From: Solanum dulcamara
Taxonomy: Eukaryota > Streptophyta > Magnoliopsida > Solanales > Solanaceae
DNA: 64,000 nucleotides
Direction of reading: 5' to 3'
NCBI RefSeq assembly: GCF_947179165.1
Contig: NC_077242.1
Coordinates: forward strand, 36,143,097-36,207,096
Part shown: positions 45,491 through 57,268 of the stretch, one piece after another
Layout: each line of letters opens with the position of its first letter
Numbering within the stretch: position 1 is the first letter of the stretch
Program-made: the position numbers and the translations under genes
Notes under the pieces: generated by a model
The model's database searches: none
Told to the model about the DNA's origin: nothing
What the model saw: the letters and a program-made list of their open reading frames with translations, nothing else

Positions 45491-46064
45491 AGGATTTCTC
45501 TAAAATTCACACCCTTTGTGCAAGTTATTAGAGAAGGAGATAAAGTTCTACTTTGATAAGGCATGTATGAAAGCGTTTGAGTACTTGAAGGAGAAGTTGA
45601 TCTCATCCCCCGTGATTGATTCTCCAGATTAGTTTGCCCCATTTGAGATCATATGTGATGCTAGTGGTGTTGCTTTTGGGGTTGTGCTAGGGAAAAAGCA
45701 CAATGAGATCTTTTATCCCATATATTATGCTAGCAAAGTGCTAAATATAGCCCAGAAGAATTACACTGTCACCGAGCAGGAACTGTTAGCAGTGGTGTAC
45801 GTATTAAAAAAATTCAAAGAATTCCTTTTGGGTACCAAGGTGATAGTGCACATTAACCATGCAGCCTTGTGATATATGATGACCAAGAAGGATGTTAAGA
45901 CAAAGTTAATCAGATGGGTTGTGTTGCTCAAGGAATTTGATTTTGCGTTGAAAGACCACAAAGGAAGTGAAAATCAGGTAGCTAACCACTTACCCAGGCT
46001 GGAAGATGAAAATAGAGGTAAGGATGAGCTTGACATTGATGATTCCTTTCCAGATGAATAGGTT
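45491..46064 (+). pseudogene. E7 RNase H
   Basis: The sequence has FEIICDASGVAFGVVLG (45645-45695), TEQELLAVVYVLKKFKEF (45771-45824), VIVHINHAAL (45841-45870; N in place of the aspartate of TDHAAL) and ENQVANHLPRLEDE (45970-46012; N for D of ADHLSR). The first aspartate and the glutamate are kept. A stop lies at 45870. Confidence 0.85.
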
Positions 46065-47400
46065 TTGGTTCTACTCTTGATCTCATTCCTTGGTTTGCTG
46101 ATTATACTAACTATCTTGTTAGTGATGTTATGCTTGAAGATCTTAATTTCCAGCAGCGAAAGAAGATTTTATATGATATCAATAGGTACTTCTGGGATGA
46201 GCCATTTTTATTCAAGATATGTACTGAAAATGTCATCAGGAGGTGTATCCCAGAAGTAGAAATGTTAAGTATTTTGGAGGCTTATCACTCCTCACAGGTA
46301 GATGGACACAAAAGTGGGATCCGTACAATGCAAAAGATACTAAAATATGGATACTACTGGCCAACTATCTACAAAGATGCACATGAATTGGTAAAGAGTT
46401 GTGACCAGTGCCAAAGGTAGGGAAACATATCTAGGCGTCAAGAGCTACCTATGACACCAATCTTGGAAGTAGAGTTGTTTGATGTATGGGGCATTGATTT
46501 CATGGGGCCATTCATGAGCTCATATGGGATGAAGTACATTCTTGTGGAAGTTAATTATTTCTCTAAATGGGTGGAAGTTGTCTCCCTACCAGATAATGAG
46601 AGCAAAAGTATTGCTGGATTTCTATGAAGAAATATCTTTTTCAGGTTTGGGACTCCTAGGGCTATCATCAGTGATGGGGGATCCTATTTTTGCAATATCT
46701 TTTGGACTCTATTGGTGAAATATGATGTACAACAATACAAGGTAGCTACTCCATATCATCCCTGTCTAGTGGGATGGTTGAGGCGTTAAACTAAGAAATT
46801 AAGGATATTCTAGCCAAGTCTGTAAATATCAATATGACTGATTGTTCAAGAAAGCTAAATGATTCTCTATGGGCATATCAGACAGCTTTCAAAACACCTA
46901 TTAGTATGTATCCATACCATATAGTGTTTGGAAAGGCATGTCATTTGCTTGTGGAGATGGAACACAAGGCGTTGTTGTCCTTGAAAAAGTTAAACTTGAA
47001 TTCGAGTGAAGTTGCGCATATGAGACTAGATAAAATCATTGAGATGGATGAGTTTCACTTGCATTCATATGGGAGTGCTTCTCTTTACAAAGAGAGAATG
47101 AAACTATACCAGCGCCAATTTAGTATGGGGACAAAGTGTTGCTGTTTAATTCAAGACTGAGGTTGTTTCTAGGCAAGCTATGGTCAAAGTGGTCTGTACC
47201 TTTCACCATCATATAATTATCATAGAGAAGTTGAACTTGAACCTCAATATGGTCATAGATTCAAAGTGAATGGAAAGCAAATGAAGTGGTACTTGGGATC
47301 TCCTAACAAAGTGAAAGTGGTTGAAGAACTCCAATTTGATGAAGTCTGAGTAGTCAAGGAACCTGTGTAGTGCCACGATATTAAATCAGGTGCTACATGG
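46065..47400 (+). pseudogene. E7 integrase
   Basis: The H2C2 finger is complete in 46250-46420 (AYHSSQVDGHKSG, then CDQCQR). Core blocks are [20 protein letters not shown] (46485-46545), RAIISDGGSYFCN (46654-46695) and, after a one-base frameshift near 46770, SGMVEALN, so D, D and E are all readable. MYPYHIVFGKACHLLVEMEH (46909-46968) follows. The end shows FKVNGKQMKWYLG and a tail to about 47390. Confidence 0.88.
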
Positions 47401-48989
47401 TAGGCACCTCATGGGTAAAAGCTTCATAAAGTCTAAGTAGTGGAGTGACCCGCATCGTACTACGATATTAAATCAAGCATTGCTAGGGAGGCAACCCAAG
47501 GATTGTATTAGTATTAGATAGGTTAATTTTTTTTATTTGATGTTTTGATAGTGTCATAGTGTGTTTAGTGAGTGCAAGGTCTCAAAGGAGGAGAAAAATA
47601 TTTAAAAATGGCCAAGGTTTCCCACTATGGGCACCTATACGACTATATAGGGCACTATGTCCCGTGGTGGAGTGACGTGATGTGCAAAGTCTCAAGGAAC
47701 TTCAAGATTATAGGAGGGATTACGGCCCGTGAAGGACTTCATGGACTGTTTTACCATCCATGAATCCCAGGTAAGGTTCCTCACCTATGTTCAAGTCTAT
47801 AACTACAGTAGGGATTACGGCCCGTAAAGAACTTCATGGACTGTTCTGTCCTCCGTGCAACCCAGGTTAGACCCCCTCTATCTTGTCCAACTCCTATGCC
47901 ACGATAATAGAGTATGGTCCATGGTGCTCTTTATGAGTATACACCGTGGGTCATGAAGCCTAGTTGGGTAAATCTTATTTAGTCAACCCAGTTTTGACCC
48001 GGATGTAAATTACTTAGGGACTTTTTATTTATTACCCACTTCCACCAAAATTCGTGTCACTTTTCTTCTTTCCTACAATAAATCAACACAATATACACCC
48101 CTACCATTTCTTGTAGTGAAAACCCTTCCGCTTCCCAAGTATTCAAGTTGTAAATAATGATTTATTGGTGTAGTCGAGTATCCTAGTACCTTGAACTATG
48201 AGAATCAATAGTATGAAGCTTACATTGAATAAATTCAGTAAGTTTTTCTTGTCAATTTCTTTGGTTGATGTAAATTGAGAGTTGTGTCATAGTTCAGATC
48301 ATATGTGCATAATTATTAGGATAGTTTGCTTTATGTTGTGTCTGTGAATGTGCATAGTAAGTTGGGCTAGGGTAATTTGACTTCAGATAGTAGTAGTTGG
48401 AATGTGGAATTGATGCAAACTTGTATTTTCTTAACTATGAATGCCTAACTATTGAGTTGTGTATTTTAATGTGCTAAATGTTCATGAATTGGTTTAAAAT
48501 TTGGTTTTTAACTAAGGAGTTCTTTGTTAATGGCTGAACTCTGAGAGGTCAGGGAAGATGACCATCACCACGAATGGTATTGAACTTAATGATTCATGGT
48601 GGAGGCCTATTGTCTCCATTTTTGGAAGATTCTAAGTGCAGGATCACAAAAGGCATCACAGATTGTGAACTTTATCATGGGTTGCGGTGTTGTTCCGTGG
48701 TCCTAACACTTAGAAAATTTTCAGCGTACCTCCTGAGACTTAGATTCTGGAAGCCTTCATTATCCGTGAACACCTTCACGGCCTATGAAAATCCACCATG
48801 TTGAAACACTTTGAAATTTTTCTGTAAATATGAAAAACACAAAATAGTGTTTATTTTAGTTTCTGTTTGCGATCACCCTATGATAGATTGAGCGGCGTCA
48901 TTTCTTAAGGGATATTTTCATGCTTATATGAATCACGGGGATGTCTGAGCACCTATTTAAATTCATCACATCATCTTGTTAAAATACTA
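47401..48989 (+). other. E7 spacer between pol and env-position ORF
   Basis: Non-coding. The GGAGGCAACCCAAGG phrase at 47489-47503 is typical after Athila pol, and a related CGATATTAAATCA phrase is duplicated at 47379 and 47462. A 95-bp tandem repeat with GGGATTACGGCCCGT starts at 47716 and 47811. The remainder is AT-rich with no credible gene. Confidence 0.65.
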
Positions 48990-51220
48990 ACCATTTATGG
49001 CTTTCGCAGGTACCATGGTACGACCACGCACAAAGAATGATTCCTAATTGACACTCCACAACTCCGCATCCGATGAATCAAAGCATTAGTCGAAGCAAGG
49101 GTCAGGAAGTGATGCATGTCTGAGGTCTAAGTGGACACCCACATCTCTCTCCATGCTCCTTCCAAGACTAGATCCAAAGTAGCTGCCGAGGTTGAGGCCA
49201 CTCCCTCCTAGTCTAAAGAGGAGGCCACCGGCTTGGCCAATGAGGCAAACTAAGATGATGCATAATCCAAAGAGAAAGGTAGTGCTACTGGTGATTAGAG
49301 TGTTTCTAGTGATGACGATGAAAGACTGTATCCTATAGAGAGATTTGACCATGTAAAAGAAAGTGAACCAGTTGCACGCCGAAATGTTATTACTTTTTTG
49401 AGAAATAGGTGGCTTGTTCCAGGTCAATACGACATCTTTGAAAACGGCTTAACCAAATGGTCTAAAGCCTTATGTAAATGAGCCATTATGCTAGAGGTTT
49501 GGGTGGTCCTTGATAACCTCTCCTCCCTACCTGATCTTAAAGGCCTCTTTTACAAGCATCATTTTGGGTGGATGACCAAAGACATGGGATATTATGGTGA
49601 AAGTCTAGTCCAAGAGTTTTATTTGGCCTATGCTGCCTCAATGCTAAATGCTATGTCTGATGAGATATCGAAAAAGAAAAAGAGGGCCTTAGCATTAAAG
49701 AAACCACCATTTGATGAAGTCATATTCATGGAATGGTAGTGGATATCTCAAAGACAACACTCAACAAGTTCTTAAATAGTCCAAAATGCCAGATTGATGT
49801 TTAAAAAGGTCTCTATGAGCACTAACACCATAAGATTAGTGATAAGGGAAAGATGGCCTATCCAGCGGTGCAATGAATGATTATGGGATGGATTTTAAAG
49901 CATATTTCTATTGAGGGAAAACATATGTCGTGGGTCACTAATGCCAGATAACTGATTACTAAGTCTTCCCTCATATTTCCAGCTAAGTTTTAGTGGGCCA
50001 TTATCCATGCCAGTCTCCAACTGAATGCAAATGAAAACACTATTCTTCCCACATAGGCATCTCTAGTAGCTTGCATTATGGCTCGGTTTGGACTACACAA
50101 CTGTAGGCTAATTACGGTTGAAATTCAGGATTGAGCATTTAATGAGTGAGATGGACTTCTACTCCCATATCTGATCATGACGTTATGTGAGTAAGCTGGG
50201 ACAGTGGTTAATTGCCACTTTGAAAAACACATCCCAGGAATGAAGTCCATAAATGAGACACTAATAAAGGATTTGGACAACCCGTTGTACAAGACAAAGC
50301 TGGGCTAACCTATTAGGCCAGTCACTATGCCCGCAGTTCTACCTTCTCTTACTCTAGCTTCGAAGAGTGAGACTTTATGTACTCCAATAGAGGAGGCCAT
50401 AGAGTAGCCAGAGAGAGACAGCAGGTCTACCCCATCCACGCCCAAAGTTTCAGGTATGATGATCACTGTTTCTTATGCATTCCTTAAGTGATTGGTGTAG
50501 GATTAACGGTAGACACGGGTGTTGGTTGATCAGGTAATTGAGAAACTACCTAGGGTGATCAAGACATAGATACAGGAAGAGGTTACTCAGATTCGCATTG
50601 AGCTCCGGTAGGAGGTGACACTAATTTAGGGTCGCATTGATGGACTTGAGGCCTAATTACTACTCAGAGTCATTGTCTAGGTAATAAGGAGACTGCTTCC
50701 TTATGGGCACAATTGGCTACCTTATGAGAGGCTTTGTGTAAATTGGAAAAAAAGTCATTCTTTACTGTTCTTGTTGGTGCTACAGATACCTTGCTATAGT
50801 TGTTGTCGGCACCACCCATACTTATGCAGCTAGATGGAGTATGGGGATCCATTTCAGCACCCGAGTTTGATAAAAAGGGAAAGGGAAAGAAATGGTAATA
50901 GAGACATGATTCCCTAGATGAGGCAGGAAAGGCAAGAAGAGCAGAGAGGAAAGTTGATAAGAGAGATAGGCATACTTCCCAAAAAGAATTTCGAGGAAGG
51001 AGCTCGATATGCAGCAAATTGAGGCTGTGAGAGATAGAGTGTCAACTACTAGAGTCACTCTCTCTAATACTGATTTGATCCCCACTCCAACTGGGACAAT
51101 AAGTGAGGTGCTCCCGAGCACACTTCCTACTATGGGCGATGTCCCTTCAGGGGAGCCTACATCATTAAGTACACCGGCCAACATTAGTGTCCCTACACAA
51201 CCACTGAGTGATGCCTAGGG
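48990..51220 (+). pseudogene. E7 env-position ORF (plant transposon protein-like)
   Basis: An ATG at 49015 follows TTTATGGCTTTCGCAG, a plausible splice acceptor. Decayed text includes FDHVKESEPVARRNVITFLR (49348-49407), WLVPGQYDIFENGL, YGESLVQEFYLAYAASMLNA (49591-49650), a block near 49870-50280 (MSWVTNAR, MARFGLHNCRLITVEIQD, HFEKHIPGMKSINETLIKDL), and a C-terminal Ser/Thr/Pro-rich tail, 51009-51218. It resembles proteins annotated in nightshade genomes as putative plant transposon protein; I see no transmembrane segment, so an envelope role is not supported. Stops and frameshifts are many. Confidence 0.65.
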
Positions 51221-52763
51221 CATCGGAGGTATGATTACTTCCCTTGTAGTTATTATTGAGTCCTTTGACGTGTAATTGAGAACAATGCACTCTTTTTTGA
51301 TAGGGGGTGGGGCATCCTGGTGCTTAGAGTTTTTGTTGCCATGTTTCTTTTCTCTCAAGCATATATCTAGTAGAACTGGCATGTCTAGGATTATTGTTAT
51401 GTAAATTCAAGAGTCTATAGAAGTATATAATAGCTTGTGAAAAAAAGGAGTTGAATTAAACTTCAATGACTCCCAACTAAATTTTTTATGAAATAATATG
51501 TGATTGATCTGGCTTGTAAAAACTGACTTGTTAGGATCTTTATAGGACATTGTACATATTGACTTGTCGATAATGCTAGCTAGAACGTGACTGGTTTGAT
51601 TAGTACTGAATAGTATAATATATGTGCCATGTGTGTGTGAGCTTAACTACTTAGTTCAAACAATGCATCTGTAAGCTAGAACTTGCCTAGTTTGTCTTAC
51701 TGAAATGATTGAATACCTTGATTAGGACATGATCATAGGCCTTTGTTGATAATGAGCCACTTACCTTAAATTTAACCTACCAAATAAAATTGTACCCTTT
51801 AAACCAAAGGTTTGAGCTTGAATAAACTTTTTCTTTCATTAACCAAAATTCACCTTCCCTTTTTGTCTATGAATCCAAATTTTGGTCTTGGTCCCTTCAT
51901 GGACAATGTGTGCATCAACTTAGGCTAAAATCCTAAGCTTAGGGTGGCTACTATAAGGAGAATCAGCTTGTGAATCTTTATGTTGGCCCTGGTCCATCCT
52001 AGGAGATTATGCACTTCATCTCAAGACAATAGCCTAAGTTGAGTGGCTACTATAAGGAAAAACAACACAATTAGAGTATGAAAAGAATGGTGGAATGAGA
52101 AGAAAAGAAGAGTATGGGTTGTGGCCACACATGAAAAAGAAAATAAATGCAAAAATGAGTTATAAAAGAAGAAAAATAAGATTGAATAAAGGCAAAAACC
52201 ACTCTCGAGAAGAAAGAATGAGGAAATAAGGGAGCAACAAGAGTTTGGGGGGTTGAAAACAAGTAGCTAAGTCAAAAGTAGCATTTGAAAGGGTAAACTA
52301 GTCATTTTTATCCTAAATGTACCCTATCTAAGCCCGAGCCTATGTTACAAGCCTAAAAAGTCCTATTGTGATCCTAAAAAGGTTATTCAAGAGTTGAAGT
52401 ATTGAAAATAAGGGCAAACATATGGTCTTTACTTTTGCATTGTTTGAATGACTTTTGAGAATGCGAGTAGTTTTGTTCCAGTCTTTATTTATCCTTTATA
52501 CACTGTGTGAGAGACTTCTTTATTGTGAGTGAATTATGATTATATTGTTGAGTTGCTATATTGCTTAGTACATTGTTAGTTGCATTTGTTTGGTTGACTG
52601 TGAGTAGTGTTATATTGTAACTCGATCCTTGTGAGTTAATTGGACTGGCAGTATATTGCACAGTTGAGAATGAGTCATGGTTGATGAGATTTGCTCCTAT
52701 ATATCTATCCTATAGGCATTTGTATTTGCGTGTCGTGTTATTTTGTTTTGTGTCATTGCTTGA
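51221..52763 (+). other. E7 3' non-coding region
   Basis: About 1.5 kb with no gene. A GCCTAAGTTGAGTGGCTAC phrase near 52031 repeats a similar one near 51940. Purine-rich runs around 52080-52250 give open minus-strand frames that are low-complexity and not credible. Confidence 0.6.
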
Positions 52764-52793
52764 GGACAAACAATGGATGTATGTTGAGGGTAT
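52764..52793 (+). other. E7 polypurine tract region
   Basis: GAGGACAAACAATGG and GTTGAGGGTAT precede the LTR. The order matches the Athila phrase with GAGGACAAGCA and TTTGGGGGTA, in weakened form. Confidence 0.6.
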
Positions 52794-54358
52794 TGATGTG
52801 TCGCGTATTTACGATATTTTCAACACTCAAAGTAGTGAATTAGTGTGTGTTACAAGCATATTTTTGTAGATATGATGTGCGTTTTGTTTATATGGCAGGA
52901 AATCTAAGTCACACATGAGTTTTGATTATTTTGTAGGTCTGAGTACTGTTTGGCTGAGGACTGAGGAATACGAGCCTCACCACAGACCGCAGTGCCTTGG
53001 CTGAGCCATGGTAGTTGGCATAGTGATGATAACGGAAGGAAGCTGTGCTGAAGGATTTGATGAATTGTTACTCTATGGAACCCACCATGGATCATAGTGC
53101 CTTATAGGGCCATGGTGGGTTTCGTAATGCCAACCTTGTGAAGATGTTTTTGCTAGAATTTTTGCCAAGAGTAACTTCACAGAACCCTTCACGAGCCTTA
53201 GAGTCCACTACGGACCATATTATCTGATCGTAAAGCTGAGGGAAGAAGTTAGAGAATTAGCAAAGGATATCACCACGGACTCTGTTATGGACCGTATTCA
53301 GCACCACGGGGTATGATGAGTGCCCGTGAAGAGATCAAAGTTTACACAGGTAAAGAGGCCAAGTTAAATACCACAGAAGAATGACCACGGATCGTTAACT
53401 TCAGTATGGTCCATAATGACCCAATGTGAAAAGTGTCGACTTAAGTTTTCCTAGTTGGTTTAGGATTTGGTTTTTTACTTCTATAAATACTCAAATTTAT
53501 TTTATTTTTAGGGTTCCTCATTTCATTGGTTTTTTGATTATATTGTGATCATATTGAAGGTACACTCTACTACTTTTGGATATTGATTCTTGAAATATCA
53601 TTTCAGCTTTTATTCTTGATTTGTGGTTCGTCTTAAGGTTTACTTCTTTATTCGTATAGGTATTGATTTTTGAATTCTACACAAATTCTTGTTCTTTTAT
53701 TTATAAATATGAGTAGCTAAGCCCATAACTAGGGTTGTAGGAACCGTGATGACTTATTAAATAGGAAAGAAGTAGGATTGATATTCGTGATTTGTTTTTG
53801 CATATATTGTAATTTCTTCAGTTATACGTCTTTTTTAGTGAGTGCACGCACTGAGAACTTTCCCGTATTCATTTCTTGCCGGGAGGGAGGTAGTTATGAG
53901 GAAAATAATATCACAACAGTAATTCGAAGAGTCTGACTTTGAAAAAATAGATAAACTTCATCTAAGTTACTTAAAACCGGGAGGTGATAGTACTCTGAGA
54001 TCTAGAACAAGTTTTAGTAAAGCGTACATTCTGAGACTGAGAGGAGATAAATGAGATACATCTAAGTAGGACTGAAAGGTGAATTAGATGTTACCTAACT
54101 CGCTAGATTTTGCATGTAATATATTGAATGATTTCATGATTACAAATTGTCTATTAAGTTACATGTCGTGGGGAACACAATCCTAGCTAAATTCTCATAT
54201 TGTTCACAGTATAATTTTTAGTTACTTTGCTAAAGCATAATTAAGTGATTATTAAATTAAACAATAAAACCCCCCATTTTACTTTATTCAAGTTTATTTT
54301 TAGGAAGTAGTAATTACAACTGAATAGTGATAGCTAATAGAACTTACTTTAACCTATT
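52794..54358 (+). repeat. E7 3' LTR, last 85 bp missing
   Basis: It starts TGATGTGTCGCG and follows the 5' LTR until AACCTATT at 54358, where E4 LTR sequence begins. The inverted repeat ACCCACCATGG/CCATGGTGGGT is at 53080-53090 and 53110-53120. Both LTRs are moderately diverged. Confidence 0.88.
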
Positions 54359-55257
54359 GCTCCAAACCATAAATTTACATTAAAATTACCTTCATAACAT
54401 GATGGTATACCCTAGATAATTAATTCACGGAATGAAATCGGAGAACTTACCTTTTTTCTCTCTAAATCTGTGGCCTTCTCTCTCTACCTCTCTAGTTTCT
54501 TCTCTTCCATTCTTTCTCTAGAACTTTGTAGAAAGAATGGTTGTTTGGATAAGAATCATCATAAAACACATATATATAGGCCACCTTAGGGGTGACATGT
54601 GTCAATCCCTAAGTGGTGACACATGTCAATCCCTAAGTGGTGACACATGTCAAGCCCTAAGTGGTGACACATGTCAAGCCCTCATTGGGCCAATGCATCA
54701 CCTCCTCCAATTCGGGGATGCCATATGGAATGTGGGGACCACCCCTTGCTCCAGCGTCTTACATATGGCACTCTCTCATGCTGCCATGTGGCACTCTTTC
54801 ATGGTGACACATGGCACTCTCTTTTCCCCCTCGTGGGTTCGTAATCTTATCTTACTTTACGAACCTATGTAATCCTTGCTACGTAAGCTTGGTATGTACT
54901 CCAGTAGCTTAAGTATGTAAGATTTCCAAGTTGGTATCTTACATAAATACGTTGAGTCCTACGACTCATTATTCGGTCTCCAACTTATTCTGGATTCTTA
55001 TAACTCTATTTCCAATCTTCTCTACTATGGGGTATCGCATTCTCCTTTCCTTAAAGTCGTTTGATAGAGTTATAGATTACCCGGATCACATGGTAACTCT
55101 TAAGAAGCTTAATAGTTCTTAAGAAGTCTTAAGAAGCTTTAAGAAGCTTTAAGAAACCTTAAGAAACTTAAGAGGCTTACGATCCTTCCATGGAATTTAA
55201 GAGCCTTTCAAGAGACTTAAGAATGCGTTCCAAGGTACAAAAGTATGGGGTGTAACA
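54359..55257 (-). repeat. E4 3' LTR, outer 2.1 kb missing
   Basis: On the minus strand it starts TGTTACACCCC at 55257 and matches 60166-59351. The cut at 54359 is internal to the LTR and meets a cut in the E7 3' LTR. Confidence 0.88.
54590..54685 (-). repeat. 24-bp promoter repeat, four copies
   Basis: Units starting GGTGACA on the plus strand at 54590, 54614, 54638 and 54662 are exactly 24 bp apart. On the minus strand they carry TGACATGTGTCACC and sit about 12 bp upstream of the TATA run at 54570-54578. Confidence 0.85.
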
Positions 55258-55270
55258 TCCTTCCCCCTTT
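55258..55270 (-). other. E4 polypurine tract
   Basis: On the minus strand AAAGGGGGAAGGA directly precedes the 3' LTR start. It is almost the same as in E3. Confidence 0.85.
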
Positions 55271-55459
55271 AGAACATTCGTCCTCGAATGTGTACCAAAA
55301 CCTTCCTCAAGATATTATACAGACCATATGGAGAGTTTTTCTGTTCTACTGCAATAACATATACTTCCATCGAGCACTCAATATCAAAATTCCAAAGGTT
55401 AGGATTACTTGTAGACGTAGGGAATAGGTATGGATACTTGTGTTTCATTTTCATTTTCA
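55271..55459 (-). pseudogene. Chromodomain tail fused to the 5S segment (E4)
   Basis: The minus-strand frame reads MTPWEVKMKMKHKYPYLFPT and stays open almost to the polypurine tract. MT-WEVK is the usual chromodomain text (KWMT, stop, EVK in E2), and here it is spelled partly by 5S bases (GGTGACC-TTGGGAAG). Confidence 0.8.
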
Positions 55460-55561
55460 CTTCCCAAGGGGTCACCCATCCTGGTACTACTCTTGTCCAA
55501 GCACGCTTAACTTCAAAGTTCTGATGGGATCCAGTGCGTTAGTGCTAGTATGATAGCATCC
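55460..55561 (-). pseudogene. 5S rRNA-derived segment in E4
   Basis: On the minus strand it reads GGATGCTATCATACTAGCAC at its start, then ATCCCATCAGAAC, GTTAAGCGTGCTTGGACAAG and GTAGTACCAGGATGGGTGAC, and stops at GGGAAG. It covers the same 5S nucleotides (1 to about 103) as E3 and is also in sense with its element. The two copies differ at roughly 14 sites, most private to one copy, so they share an old common origin. The A box is nearly perfect; the C box has one change. Confidence 0.92.
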
Positions 55562-57251
55562 ATCCCTTAAGGTCTCCACCAATGGTTCCTCACACGGTCT
55601 CAGAAACCGCGGCTTCTATCTGTTTATTGCTGGCCTCAAGATCTATCCAACCCTTATAGAATCTCATTTGAAGTTTAAGCGTTCCTATGTACATATGATA
55701 GCGACAGTTGATTTTCTCTTACACTTGTATTTCTATTGTCCGCTTCCCTCCTTTTATGGTGTAACCATGTCATTCTCTATTTATTTTCCACTATCCGTAC
55801 GCATATGATTCTGTTCCAACACATTTGTCATACTGCACCATGCCTACTCCTTCTGTTAGATCATCTATACTTTAGGTTGCCCCTAAACGAAATCTTAGTA
55901 CAATCATGGGTGCTTAGAATTCTTGATAAATAGTACACACTCTAGTCCAAGTACTGGTACTCGAGTCATATAACTAATATAGTAGTTTAGCCGAAGCCAC
56001 ATTTTATTCATCCTAATCAGTGTGTCCCTAGTGCTTATAATTGTGTCCGATTCTCCATTCGGGGGCACCTATACTCTGATGACACGTGTTTCTAGCTATG
56101 CAATAACACTATCTTAATCCCAGTGAATGCCACTTGTTCCTTTGATATTTTTACAATTCCTCAGTTGTTTTGCAATTTCTATTCCCTATCCTCGAGGGAT
56201 CCCACTATTTTCTAAAGTGAAGGTACATATACACAATACCCCTTTTTGCTTCATGAGCTTTCATCCTTATCGTGTACCCGATGCTAACTCCTAATCTTAC
56301 TCACAATTACATTCTTTAGTTACTTCTTTACTAGGATCTACGTACTTCCATGATGATCCTCATTATATTCACATGATATTCTGCTCATGGTCAATCCCGG
56401 AGGGTAATATTTCTTAACTTTTATTCAAAACTCTTACTCTGGGTTAATTCCACCTAGTGTAGCAAGAGTACTTAACCCCATATCCTTCTTCGTCATTCTC
56501 ATCCTTAATACCTCGAAGGATATCTTAAGACATTCATATCCATCACCATTCTTCTCACCATATCAGTATTGACCTTCTAATTACCACCCATACCGCAATA
56601 ACTCATTTTCCAAAGTCAGATATACTCCTAGTTTAGTCGGATCTCATCGTTACCGTGGATACAATCTTTCAAGATATACTATAACCTTATATCTCATTCT
56701 CTTTTTATTTCCAAAAAATATTTCAGCAACGTTTCCTCTATATTTCTTACTATCCCAAACCAGCACTCAAGAAATACCAACAATGTCTCACAAGGCCAAT
56801 ATATATATATTCATATCACAGCCACACAGATCCCCCAATATCAACAACAGTATAAAATGATTGACTTACCTCGTATGTCCAAGTTGAACTACACCCATTA
56901 CACTTTCCTGTCTACTTTTCCTTTCAATTTTCAACTTTGAATTTCATTTATGTTTCAATCTTCTTACCTTATCCAGCATGCCTCTTTCGCACCATTACTT
57001 ACTTGTATACTGTGTAGCTTCTAATATCATACCATCGCTTTCTTCTGTCGATGTCGTTCTTCAGCTGAAATCAAAGATTAGAAAAAAAAGAATTTTATTT
57101 CCTATGGCTTGGCTCTATTACACGATCTAAGACAAGAAAGAAAGATAACATCCTAAATATCCTGTAGCCTCCTGTTTATAGATTTGGTGCACCACACACC
57201 GATAAATAGGACTCTACTAGATATGGTCTATAGACATTCTGAGAACCAAAC
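55562..57251 (-). other. E4 internal non-coding region
   Basis: It is homologous to E3 32093-33277. Next to the 5S module it keeps an extra 85 bp, whose minus-strand reading FYKGWIDLEASNKQIEAA is open but of unknown meaning. The block with GACATTGTTGGTATTTCTTG near 56770-56795 corresponds to the conserved block in E2 and E3. No gene is recognisable. Confidence 0.65.
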
Positions 57252-57264
57252 CTCTCTGATATCA
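57252..57264 (-). other. E4 primer-binding site
   Basis: TGATATCAGAGAG on the minus strand lies four bases after the LTR end, the spacing seen in E2 and E3. Confidence 0.75.
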
Positions 57265-57268
57265 CTTT

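Larger units (their letters stand above)
40140..54358 (+). mobile_element. E7: Athila-type LTR retrotransposon
   Basis: 5' LTR 40140-41745, an aspartate-tRNA-type primer-binding site, gag, protease, reverse transcriptase, RNase H, integrase, a long spacer, an ORF in the env position, a 3' non-coding region and 3' LTR 52794-54358. This order, the primer type and the protein text identify Athila. At 14.2 kb it is near full length. Every gene has stops. The last 85 or so bases of the 3' LTR are missing at the junction with E4. Confidence 0.9.

Noticed and set aside
52071..52262. Minus-strand Phe/Ser-rich membrane protein
   Set aside because: It is a reading of a purine-rich run in the Athila 3' region and is low-complexity.
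54537..54872. Protein with repeated GDTCQ(A/S)LS units
   Set aside because: It is a chance frame over the 24-bp LTR promoter repeat; the same repeat in the other LTR gives a shorter, different frame.
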